Source: Acidimicrobiia bacterium
Lineage (GTDB): Bacteria; Actinomycetota; Acidimicrobiia; Acidimicrobiales; Poriferisodalaceae
Direction of reading: 5' to 3'
Length of the DNA stretch: 64,000 nt
Assembly: GCA_022826045.1 (NCBI GenBank)
Contig: JAJDVQ010000018.1
Span: 1-64,000, forward strand
Shown piece after piece: positions 36,134 through 43,184 of this stretch (position 1 is the stretch's first letter; every line of letters starts with the position of its first letter). A program made the translations under genes and the position numbers. Under the pieces are notes generated by a model. That model was not told the DNA's origin, did no database searches, and worked only from the letters and a program-made list of their open reading frames with translations.

Positions 36134-37548
36134 CGGGCGATTCCTGGGAAGGGCGCAGCGACGGTACCGGCGCCGATCGCACGAGTGCCCGCGGCAACGG
36201 TCTCGACGACCTGCGCACTCATGCGGCGCCGATGGTGCGGCGAGAGCCGGGCGAACGACTTGCGCTGGGTGATCTGCGTCCACGGCCGGTCGAGATCGAT
36301 CACCACGAGGTTGGCCGGGTGTCCCGGCTCGATCGGCCCGCCGCCCAGACGTGTGACACCGGCCAGCTCGGCGGGCCGCCACGACAGGGCGTCGAGCGCC
36401 GTTTCCATCTCGATGTCAGGGTGGCCCAGCACGATCGCGGCGCAGGTCTCCAGCGACGCGAATCCGGGCGGTGCCTCCTCGAAGGGCAGGTCCTTGTCGT
36501 GCGGCGGCAGCGGCGTGTGGGCGCTGACCACTGCGTCGATGGTGCGGTCGTTCACGCCGGCCACCAGCGCCTCGCGGTCGGCGGCGGTGCGGTACGGCGG
36601 CTCAGCGCGCATGAGCGTGTCGAAGCCGGCTGCGTCGGCGTCGACGAACAGGAGATGCTCGGCGGTGACCGATGCGGAGACGTCGAGGCCGTCCGCCTTG
36701 GCGACACGCACCAGCTCGACGCTGCCGGATGCGCTGATGCGGTCGAGGTGCAGGCGGCCGCGGGTGCGGCGGGCGGCGCTGATCGCGGCAGCTGCTGCGG
36801 CACATTCGGCGTCGGCAGGCTCGCCCGCGACGCCCATCCGCGCCGAGACTGCGCCTTCGTGCATCGGCGCCGCCATGCCGAGCGCGGCGCCGGACGGGCG
36901 CACCGCGACAGTCGCCCCCAGCGGCGCCGCGTACAGCAGCGCCCTGCACAGCAGGCCCCAGTCGGCCAGCGGGCCCGCATCGGTGAACCAGCGGACGCCG
37001 GCGTCGGCAAGCTCGGCCATCGGTGCGAGCTGCGTGCCCGCTCGTGCGGCGGTGACCGTCGCCGCGGCGACGACGTGGCAGCTCGGCGCGGTCGCTGCGA
37101 GGCGCCGCATCTCGGCGAGCTGGCCGAGCCGATCCAGCGGCGGGTCGGTGTCGGGCTGCGCGACGAGTGCCGTGTAGCCCCCCATGGCCGCCGCCATGGC
37201 AGTGATCTGCATGACGCCGCCGTCGAGTGCGAGCGGCTCCGCAACGCGCGCGCACAGGTCCACGAACCCCGACGCGATGACGCATCCGGTGGCATCGATC
37301 TCGTCGATGTGCGTGAACCTCCCTTCGCCGGAGCGTGCAGCCTCAGCGGGCTCCTCTTGTTGCGAGGGGTCCAGGTCGTCAGGGCTGCCGCCCAGGAGGC
37401 GGCCCGATTCGTGAACGCTGACGATGCGCCCGTCGATCACCGCGATGTCGGCGCGCCGACGGTGGCCGCGCTCGACGATCTCGCCGCCGGTGATCGCCAG
37501 CATCGGCCGCTGGGCGGACTCGTCCGAGTGTGCTTCGACCTCAGCCAC
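36130..37548 (-). CDS. Dihydroorotase-like protein lacking catalytic residues (pseudo-PyrC)
   Basis: 472 residues from GTG 37548, overlapping the pyrB stop by 8 nt. The fold and landmarks of class I dihydroorotase are clear (AQPDTDPPLD, FTDAG, HEGAVSARMG, ARVNPPL-like EPPYRT). The residues that make the enzyme are not: the HxH after GFVD reads LCA, the carboxylated Lys region reads ATVTA, the later metal His sites read VRP and HLDRIS, and the catalytic TDHAPH reads SAHTPLPPH. In some bacteria an inactive PyrC homologue serves as a scaffold for aspartate transcarbamoylase; that role is inferred. An active dihydroorotase should then be encoded elsewhere. Confidence 0.85.
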   Translation of the reverse strand: MAEVEAHSDESAQRPMLAITGGEIVERGHRRRADIAVIDGRIVSVHESGRLLGGSPDDLDPSQQEEPAEAARSGEGRFTHIDEIDATGCVIASGFVDLCARVAEPLALDGGVMQITAMAAAMGGYTALVAQPDTDPPLDRLGQLAEMRRLAATAPSCHVVAAATVTAARAGTQLAPMAELADAGVRWFTDAGPLADWGLLCRALLYAAPLGATVAVRPSGAALGMAAPMHEGAVSARMGVAGEPADAECAAAAAAISAARRTRGRLHLDRISASGSVELVRVAKADGLDVSASVTAEHLLFVDADAAGFDTLMRAEPPYRTAADREALVAGVNDRTIDAVVSAHTPLPPHDKDLPFEEAPPGFASLETCAAIVLGHPDIEMETALDALSWRPAELAGVTRLGGGPIEPGHPANLVVIDLDRPWTQITQRKSFARLSPHHRRRMSAQVVETVAAGTRAIGAGTVAAPFPGIAR

Positions 37549-38572
37549 TGTCGTCTGCTCCCAGCGCCGTGCCCGATCCGATGAGGCGGAACAGCACCGC
37601 CATGCGGACGGCGACGCCATGGGTGACCTGTCGGGTGACGAGCAGGCGGTCTTCGGCAGCAAGATCCTCGATGGTGTCCCCCGCGATCTCGATGCCGCGG
37701 TTCATGGGACCCGGATGGGTGACGACCGCACGGCCGAGTCGGCCTGCCCGCTCGAAGGTCAGGCCATAGCGGGCCACGTACTCAGGGATGGAGCCGATCA
37801 GGCCGTCGATCATGCGCTCGCGCTGGCAGCGCAGCAGCCCGACCGCGTCGAGGTCGTCGAGCACATCGTCGAAGTCGTGGGAGATCTCGACTCGTTTGGC
37901 CGCATCGGGCGGGAGCCAGCCGTCGATCCACTCTCGAGGCTGGACGGGCAGCAGCGTGGGAGGCGCGACCAGCACGATGCTGGCCCCGAGTGCGGTGTAG
38001 GCCTCGATCTCGCTGCGGGCGACGCGACTGTGCACGATGTCGCCGACGATGCCGATCAGGCGTCCGGCCAGCGTGGGCTCATCGGCGACGTCGGCGCCCG
38101 GCTGGCCGTCGGCCATCGGGTGGAAGTGGCGCCACAGGGTGTAGGCATCCTGCAGGCCCTGGGTGGGATGGGCGTGCCAGCCGTCACCGCCGTTGAGGAT
38201 CGACACGCCGTCGTCGGCCCACCGAGCGATCTGTGCAGGCACGCCGGCGCTGCGGTGGCGCACTACGGCGGCATGGATGCCCATGGCCTGAACGGTCTCG
38301 AAGGTGTCGCGCAGCGATTCGCCCTTGGCCAGCGACGACGAGGCCGCAGAGAAGTTGAGCACGTCGGCCGACAGTCGCTTGGCGGCGGTCTCGAATGCCA
38401 GCCGGGTGCGGGTGGACTCCTCGAAGAACAGCGTGGCCACCGTGCGGCCGCGCAGTGCAGGCACCTTGGGGATCGGCCGCTGGCCCACCTCGACGAACCG
38501 GTCGGTGAGCGACAGCAGCTCCGAGATGCCCTCGGTGCCGAGTTCGCCCAGCGTCAGCAGGTGCACGCTCAC
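37541..38572 (-). CDS. pyrB: Aspartate carbamoyltransferase catalytic subunit
   Basis: 343 residues. It joins carbamoyl phosphate and aspartate. FFEESTRTRLAFE is the carbamoyl-phosphate loop, GGDGWHAHPTQGLQDAY the second active-site segment and THPGPMNRGIE the C-terminal signature. No pyrI regulatory gene is present. Its ATG overlaps the pyrR stop by 4 nt. Confidence 0.95.
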   Translation of the reverse strand: MSVHLLTLGELGTEGISELLSLTDRFVEVGQRPIPKVPALRGRTVATLFFEESTRTRLAFETAAKRLSADVLNFSAASSSLAKGESLRDTFETVQAMGIHAAVVRHRSAGVPAQIARWADDGVSILNGGDGWHAHPTQGLQDAYTLWRHFHPMADGQPGADVADEPTLAGRLIGIVGDIVHSRVARSEIEAYTALGASIVLVAPPTLLPVQPREWIDGWLPPDAAKRVEISHDFDDVLDDLDAVGLLRCQRERMIDGLIGSIPEYVARYGLTFERAGRLGRAVVTHPGPMNRGIEIAGDTIEDLAAEDRLLVTRQVTHGVAVRMAVLFRLIGSGTALGADDSG

Positions 38573-39135
38573 TTGCGCATCTCCCCCAGCAGCACGCCTT
38601 CGAGCGTGACGTCCACCATCTCCTCGCGGCTGGTGGGCAGGTTCTTGCCGACGAAGTCGGGGCGGATGGGCAGCTCGCGGTGACCGCGGTCGATCACCAC
38701 GGCGAGCTGCACCGCCCGGGGCCGCCCGAAGTCGTTGAGGGCATCGAGCGCGGCGCGGATGGTGCGTCCGGTGTAGAGCACGTCGTCGACCAGCACCACC
38801 GTCATGCCGTCGAGCTCGAAGGGGATGTCGGTGACGGCTTCGGCCATGACGGGGCGCAGGCCGATGTCGTCGCGGTGCATCGCCACGTCGAGCGTGCCGA
38901 AGGGCACGTCGGTGCCGTCGATCTCGAACAGCAGGCGCACGATCCGCAGGGCGATCTGCACGCCGCCGGTCTGCAGGCCCACTGCGACGACGTTGTCGAG
39001 GCCCTCGTTGCGCTCGATGATCTCGTGGCTGATGCGGGTGAGCGCCCGATGGACCCCGCTGGAGTCGAGAATGGTGGTCCGGGCAACGAAAACGCCCCCA
39101 TAGGGGGGCGTCATGCGTCGCTCACGGTCTGCCAC
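38569..39135 (-). CDS. pyrR: Bifunctional pyr regulator / uracil phosphoribosyltransferase
   Basis: 188 residues from GTG 39135, selected because AGGAAGG lies 8 nt upstream. It binds pyr mRNA in response to UMP. The PRPP loop [18 protein letters not shown] and the [20 protein letters not shown]-type N terminus define the family. The first ~18 codons are additional to typical PyrR and contain a terminator-like hairpin. A PyrR-binding loop precedes the RBS. It heads the pyr operon. Confidence 0.95.
   Translation of the reverse strand: MADRERRMTPPYGGVFVARTTILDSSGVHRALTRISHEIIERNEGLDNVVAVGLQTGGVQIALRIVRLLFEIDGTDVPFGTLDVAMHRDDIGLRPVMAEAVTDIPFELDGMTVVLVDDVLYTGRTIRAALDALNDFGRPRAVQLAVVIDRGHRELPIRPDFVGKNLPTSREEMVDVTLEGVLLGEMRK
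39091..39111 (-). terminator. Terminator-like hairpin inside the first codons of pyrR
   Basis: Minus-strand sequence ACGCCCCC-CTAT-GGGGGCGT is followed by TTT: an 8-bp GC-rich stem, tetraloop and a run of four T. It lies about 9-18 codons into pyrR. If PyrR blocks translation, the hairpin would be free to form and could stop transcription of the operon. As a bare structure it also matches a factor-independent terminator. Confidence 0.5.
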
Positions 39136-39143
39136 GCGCAGGT

Positions 39144-39172
39144 CCTTCCTGTCCGTACGAGCCTCACCGGAC
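39144..39172 (-). promoter_or_regulatory. PyrR-binding RNA loop abutting the pyrR ribosome-binding site
   Basis: Minus strand: a stem GTCCG/CGGAC (39172-39168 with 39155-39151) closes a loop containing GTGAGGCT, the conserved core of PyrR-binding sites. AGGAAGG, the pyrR Shine-Dalgarno, follows at once (39150-39144). PyrR bound here would cover the RBS, as proposed for mycobacterial pyr operons. Confidence 0.65.
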
Positions 39173-39290
39173 CCGCTTCACGGTCAGAACCGCACCCTAG
39201 CGCGGGCCTCCCGCGACCCGGCGCGCCATTTCCGGTTCGCGCGGCAGCAAGTCGTAAGAATTCGAGTGGGCCGAGGTTGCCCACCCCGGA

Positions 39291-39569
39291 CTAACGGGCT
39301 TCGACGAGACCGTATGTCTCGCGTGCCTCCTGCTCGTTTAGGCCCAGAATCCCTCCGATTCGACACCATGTGGCACCGTCGGCGCGCGCCTTGCGGACTG
39401 CGCTTTCGACTTCGCGTTCGCACTGCGCTCTGGCCCGCGCTGCGCGCCTGAGCAAGTACTCCGAGACAGGGACCTGCTGCATTTGGGAGGGATCGAGGTT
39501 CTCGAACCAAGCCGCGATCTCATCAGCCTCCGCGAGGATCTCGGCGACTGGACGACGAGCGGCGCTCAT
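39291..39569 (-). CDS. Antitoxin-like protein with C-terminal HTH
   Basis: 92 residues. The ATG overlaps the stop of the upstream toxin-like gene as ATGA. An N-terminal helical region (ILAEADEIAAWFENLD) is followed by VRKARADGATWCRIGGILGL, which has the spacing of a helix-turn-helix. Size, order and overlap suit the antitoxin of a two-gene module that represses its own promoter. I do not recognise a named family. Confidence 0.5.
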   Translation of the reverse strand: MSAARRPVAEILAEADEIAAWFENLDPSQMQQVPVSEYLLRRAARARAQCEREVESAVRKARADGATWCRIGGILGLNEQEARETYGLVEAR

Positions 39570-39787
39570 GGCAAGAACTTACCCCGCGCTGGCATCGCAT
39601 GGATGATGACGTCGTGCCCCGCGTCTTCCTCGATACCGATCTCCAAGAGGTTCCCGCTCCAGTCGCCGCCGACCAGCAGCACACGGTCGCCTTGTAAGTA
39701 CGCCCAGATTGGGTTGCGATACGCATGCATGATGTCCTCCTCGGAGATGCCGTGCTTGAAGGCGCTCGCTGCGATGTTCGGGATCAC
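39566..39787 (-). CDS. Toxin-like small protein, same family as 62297-62566
   Basis: 73 residues from GTG 39787 (start uncertain; no clear RBS). SAFKHGISEEDIMHAYRNP and GNLLEIGIEEDAGHDVIIHAM define a small fold with KHG-x-DI-x-HA at the start and IIHAM at the end. The same motifs occur at 62297-62566 (ALRHGIPAADIEHAW; GNLLEILYR; FIIFHAM). This resembles BrnT/RelE-like toxins, but assignment is tentative. Confidence 0.5.
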   Translation of the reverse strand: MIPNIAASAFKHGISEEDIMHAYRNPIWAYLQGDRVLLVGGDWSGNLLEIGIEEDAGHDVIIHAMPARGKFLP

Positions 39788-39809
39788 GGTCTCACGGTGT
39801 GGAACTCGC

Positions 39810-40181
39810 TCAGGCGCAGGCGGGCAGGGCGGCACCGGCCAGGTCGGCCGCATCGAGCGCTTCAAGGTTGAGTGCGTAGCGGCCGTGGGCGGGGGTGAGG
39901 CCCCGCAGCATCACGGGCGACCAGTCCAGCGATACGTCAGATTGAACGGCGTCGCCGCGCCGGCAGACCGCACAGGCCGGAGCGGCGCAGCCCGGGGGCG
40001 GCACGCAGCGCCGGTTGGGATCGTCGCTGACGGCACACGAGTCGAGCGTGCTGATCGCGACCCGACGGGCCTCGTCGGCGGCCTGGTTCCGCAGGCTCAT
40101 GACCTGCGCTGTGTCGGCGGCAGCGGCGCTGAACAGTGCGCACATCGCTGCGAGCGCCAGCGCGACCAAAGGCGTGCTCAT
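39810..40181 (-). CDS. Secreted TadE/TadG-like minor protein, tad-2
   Basis: 123 residues starting MSTPLVALALAAMCALFSAAA, a hydrophobic N terminus without a basic leader, followed by a domain with seven Cys, five of them within a 20-residue stretch (CVPPPGCAAPACAVC). The start ATG overlaps the stop of a 23-codon upstream frame that encodes a basic leader (see 40178-40249), so the natural protein may be longer. It is the last gene of tad-2. Confidence 0.5.
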   Translation of the reverse strand: MSTPLVALALAAMCALFSAAAADTAQVMSLRNQAADEARRVAISTLDSCAVSDDPNRRCVPPPGCAAPACAVCRRGDAVQSDVSLDWSPVMLRGLTPAHGRYALNLEALDAADLAGAALPACA

Positions 40182-40249
40182 GCCGCTCGCCTGCCGTCGA
40201 GCGCCGGGGTGCCGAGCCGGGCGGTACGGACGATGGGCGTCGTGCTCAT
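40178..40249 (-). other. 23-codon upstream frame encoding a prepilin-like leader
   Basis: ATG at 40249 follows the previous gene by 2 nt and reads 23 codons ending LGTPALDGRRAA before a TGA that overlaps the next ATG. The end resembles the leader of the pilin-like gene at 10883 (SRLDGRRSTSG). A single-base frameshift would fuse it to the hydrophobic start of the next gene, restoring a normal TadE N terminus. Either a leader peptide or a sequence error. Confidence 0.35.
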
Positions 40250-40251
40250 CG

Positions 40252-40767
40252 CTAGCGGGTGGGCGCGGGCAGAACTGGCACCGCGACGCGGGTGCTGACC
40301 ACGTCGTTGAACAGCGGTGACACCGCGAGCGGGCAGGTCACGTCGACCGTCACGGCAGCAGGTGCGGTATTGGCGGGAAGGCGGTGGACTGCAGCGGTGG
40401 CGCTGAAGCGCTGATCGGTCGTGTCGCAGTCGGCGATAGCAGCAGCGCCGACGACACGCTCGGCGATGCCTGTGGCGAGCCGGTCGATCTCGGAACTCGT
40501 GGCGGTGGCTGGTGGCGATGCGACTGCGCTGGCGGCATAGTGCGCCGCTTCGGTGCTCGCCGCTCGGATCGATCCCGACGCACGAGTGGCGTCGCCGGAG
40601 TAGTCCACCAGCCAGATGCCGAATACGAGCACGGCTGCGGCGCTGAGCATGCCGACGGCCTCATCCATGGCCGTGCCTCCCGCGAGCGCCTGGGCGATCC
40701 GCCGCCGGTTTCTTCGGCTGCCGCGAGGACCGGCGACGATTTGCGCAGCACGGCAACCGCCACGCAC
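40252..40767 (-). CDS. TadE-like pseudopilin with class III signal, tad-2
   Basis: 171 residues from GTG 40767. A basic leader (RRNRRRIAQALAGG) precedes TAMDEAVGMLSAAAVLVFGIW: after the Gly the fifth residue is Glu, the prepilin peptidase recognition pattern. The mature part is an Ala/Ser/Thr-rich domain with two Cys. An internal ATG (40668) would destroy the signal, so the longer form is preferred. Confidence 0.65.
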   Translation of the reverse strand: MRGGCRAAQIVAGPRGSRRNRRRIAQALAGGTAMDEAVGMLSAAAVLVFGIWLVDYSGDATRASGSIRAASTEAAHYAASAVASPPATATSSEIDRLATGIAERVVGAAAIADCDTTDQRFSATAAVHRLPANTAPAAVTVDVTCPLAVSPLFNDVVSTRVAVPVLPAPTR

Positions 40768-40782
40768 AGAGCGAGGCGATGG

Positions 40783-41199
40783 TCAGCACGGCGGCGCCAC
40801 CGGTGCCCACAGTGCTGCGCCCTCAGCGGACGGCGGACGGCGACAGGCCACGCCGAGCGCCTCGCCCATGCCGAGCCAGCCCGCGGAGGAGACCCGCACC
40901 GACACGATGACTGAGCACGTCGGGTCGGCATGCACTTCGACGGCGGTGGGCTGGACAGCAGCGAGCTGTGCAGCGCGTTCCGCCGCGACCCGGGCCGCCG
41001 TGGCCGAGGCGTCGACTGGGAGATCTGCTTCGGTGCAATCCCAAGTCGGCGGCACCAGATCGATGACGGCGATAGCCGCGGCGTCCGCCGCTCCCTGTGC
41101 GGCGGCTGCGCCGACCTGGCTGGCGAACAGCGAGATCACCAGCGCCATGAACACCACCAGCACGCTGAACAAGCGCAGGATCGAGAGCGAACTGTCCAT
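40783..41199 (-). CDS. TadE-like or Rv3654c-like secreted small protein, tad-2
   Basis: 138 residues. MDSSLSILRLFSVLVVFMALVISLFASQVG is a membrane or signal segment with a near-absent leader, followed by an Ala-rich region (AAQGAADAAAIAVID) and a domain with four Cys. The pattern of an N-terminal helix and AADAAAIA is typical of small TadE/TadG-associated proteins. Position between other tad-2 prepilin genes supports this. Confidence 0.55.
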   Translation of the reverse strand: MDSSLSILRLFSVLVVFMALVISLFASQVGAAAAQGAADAAAIAVIDLVPPTWDCTEADLPVDASATAARVAAERAAQLAAVQPTAVEVHADPTCSVIVSVRVSSAGWLGMGEALGVACRRPPSAEGAALWAPVAPPC

Positions 41200-41253
41200 A
41201 GGGACCCACCGACCGAGGTGTGTGAAGTGAGGGGCACCGCTGCCTAGCGGTGC

Positions 41254-41472
41254 CTAGGGCGTGCAGGCATTGTTCGTCCACTTGGAGGTGCCGGAGGGGC
41301 CTGTGCCGTGGACGGCGTCGCAGAGTTCCTTGGTCGTGATCTTGCCGTAGTCGACTGTGTCACCCGTTTGGGGGGCATTGCTGCTGAGGGTGGTCCACAT
41401 GACCGTCACCACCAGCACTGAGGCGGCGACGGCGGCGGCGATGAAGATCAGCTTGGTGACTGGTGAATCCAT
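41254..41472 (-). CDS. Small single-pass membrane or pilin-like protein, tad-2
   Basis: 72 residues from ATG 41472, with AAGGAG 8 nt upstream. MDSPVTKLIFIAAAVAASVLVVTVMW is one hydrophobic helix; a short Thr/Ser/Gly-rich domain with two Cys (ELCDAVHG; NACTP) follows. Its size and N-terminal helix are those of a Flp-type subunit, but it lacks the Gly-x4-Glu signal. It could be the main structural subunit of tad-2 or an accessory. Confidence 0.5.
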   Translation of the reverse strand: MDSPVTKLIFIAAAVAASVLVVTVMWTTLSSNAPQTGDTVDYGKITTKELCDAVHGTGPSGTSKWTNNACTP

Positions 41473-41546
41473 GTGTGTGCTCCTTGCCCGCTCCTGCGGG
41501 CGATCGGGATCGTTGGGGTCGTCGGGATCGGAGGGGAGCGCCGTGC

Positions 41547-42314
41547 TCACACCGTCGGCAGCGTCATGACGACGGTCACCATGACGACGGCGGAGGCCAC
41601 CACTGCGAGCAGCGAGGCCGCCGTGCCGACCGAGCGGGCGAGGCGATCGATCGACTCGCGGCGGCGGTCGTCCATGGCTCGCACGACGCGGTCCAGGACA
41701 CGGTCAAGCAACTCCGACGCCGCGGCGCCCGAGCGCTCAGCGGCGTCCACGGTGCGCAACAGCGATGCCGTCGGCGAATCTCCCAGTTGCGCTGCCACCG
41801 CGACCAGCGGGTCGCGCCCGCCGATCACTGCCGCGTTGACTGCCCCGGCCGCGGGCGCGAATGCGGGATCGGTGACGCGCTCGGCCGCATCGAGCACTGC
41901 CACGTTGATCGGGCGGCCCGCAGCGACGAAGAGACGTATGCGGCGCAGCCACAGCAGCACTGCCCCGTCGGCGCGGCGCCGGTGACCGGCCAGCACCGCT
42001 ACCGCCATCAGGCCCGGCACGGCCCACCCCGCCACGACGCCGGCCAGCAGCGCCCACGCCAGAGCCGTCGCTGGCGAGGCCCCCTCGCTCGGCGACAGCC
42101 GGCCGGCGGCGACAAAGCCCACGGCGAGCGTGCACACCGCCACGATCGCCGTCAGGCTCGCAAGACGCGCCGGGCTCCAGCCCAGTGCCGTGAGCCGACG
42201 GCGGTTCCGGCGACGGCGCTCGCTCGACGCCAGCAGCCCGATCGCGGCGCACGCGCCGGTGCCGGCCATCAGCCACATGCCGAGCGCGCCCGCAGGGGGC
42301 CACGGCACGCTCAT
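41547..42314 (-). CDS. TadC-like secretion F-domain membrane protein, tad-2
   Basis: 255 residues from ATG 42314, with GGAGG 8 nt upstream; GTG 42329 is an alternative. N-terminal helices (LGMWLMAGTGACAAIGLL; LTAIVAVCTLAVGFVA; a third near residues 85-110) are followed by a T2SSF cytoplasmic domain and C-terminal LLAVVASAVVMVTVVM. It pairs with the TadB-like protein encoded upstream. Confidence 0.8.
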   Translation of the reverse strand: MSVPWPPAGALGMWLMAGTGACAAIGLLASSERRRRNRRRLTALGWSPARLASLTAIVAVCTLAVGFVAAGRLSPSEGASPATALAWALLAGVVAGWAVPGLMAVAVLAGHRRRADGAVLLWLRRIRLFVAAGRPINVAVLDAAERVTDPAFAPAAGAVNAAVIGGRDPLVAVAAQLGDSPTASLLRTVDAAERSGAAASELLDRVLDRVVRAMDDRRRESIDRLARSVGTAASLLAVVASAVVMVTVVMTLPTV

Positions 42315-42364
42315 CGGAGCGACCTCCACGCCGATGACTCCCCGAGAGGAGACTGTGCGCTCAT
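42311..42364 (-). other. 17-codon leader frame before tadC-2
   Basis: ATG 42364 is preceded by GGGGAG at 8 nt and reads 17 codons before a TGA overlapping the tadC ATG (ATGA). The sequence around both starts is a near copy (GGAG...GCTCCGATGAGCG), as is that at the end of tadB, so it may have arisen by local duplication. It could couple translation of tadB and tadC. Confidence 0.35.
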
Positions 42365-42410
42365 CGGAGCGTCTCCCCGCATGTCGGCGCCGGGCTTCGG
42401 GACGGCACTG

Positions 42411-43184
42411 TCACCGGAGCATCTCCCACGCCGCGCTCAGCGGCCGTGCACTGATCGCCACAGCGACGACGACAGCAGCGAGCCCGACGCGCTGGCCCTG
42501 CGCTCCCGACAGCCATGCCCACGCCTCGGGGCTGACCAGCGCGCTGCCGAGCGCAACAGCGGCGCCGAGGGCTGCTGCAAGCCCGAGCTGGGGCAGGTTG
42601 GCGGCAACGTGACGGTGGAAGTGACGTGCCGTCGCGGCGGCTTCCGCAGCTTCGGCTTCGAGCACACCCAGGATCGGCGCCCATTGGCCGCCGCTCGCCG
42701 CGGCAACGGCGACGACATCGGCCAGCCAGGCTGCGACTGCGCCGTCAGCGCCCGCTGCGAACCGCTGCGCCGCCGCCTCGACCCCGACGCTGCGACATTC
42801 CGCTACGAGCCTCGCCGCGGTGTGCGCTATCGGTCCGGTGGCCAACGGCCCTGAGGTCTCGAGCGCGTCGACAACCGTACGCGAGACCTGAGCCTGGTTG
42901 GCGAGGATCGCGGCGAACTGCGCCACCGACTCTGCTGCATCGACTCGTCGACGGCTGCGGACGATGCAGGCTGCGCACCACGCGCCGATGCCGACCACCG
43001 CGCCGGCGAGGCCGGCCGCCGTCGGCCCGAAGGCCAGACCGACGACGAGTGCCGCGGCGCCCGTCGCCAGCAGGGGCCAGCGCGGCGACTCGTCGCCGTG
43101 CGCTGCCTGCCGGCGCGCCGTGCCGAACAGCGGCCACAGCGCGGCTGCGCAGCCCGCCACACCCAGCGCCGCGAACTTCAGCAC
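42411..43184 (-). CDS. TadB-like secretion F-domain membrane protein, tad-2
   Basis: 257 residues from GTG 43184, whose codon overlaps the cpaF stop. Helices near the N terminus (FAALGVAGCAAALWPLFG; ATGAAALVVGLAFGP; AGAVVGIGAWCAA) precede a T2SSF domain (ESVAQFAAILANQAQVSRTV) and two C-terminal helices. Order cpaF-tadB-tadC is kept as in tad-1, although the proteins are clearly diverged. Confidence 0.8.
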   Translation of the reverse strand: MLKFAALGVAGCAAALWPLFGTARRQAAHGDESPRWPLLATGAAALVVGLAFGPTAAGLAGAVVGIGAWCAACIVRSRRRVDAAESVAQFAAILANQAQVSRTVVDALETSGPLATGPIAHTAARLVAECRSVGVEAAAQRFAAGADGAVAAWLADVVAVAAASGGQWAPILGVLEAEAAEAAATARHFHRHVAANLPQLGLAAALGAAVALGSALVSPEAWAWLSGAQGQRVGLAAVVVAVAISARPLSAAWEMLR

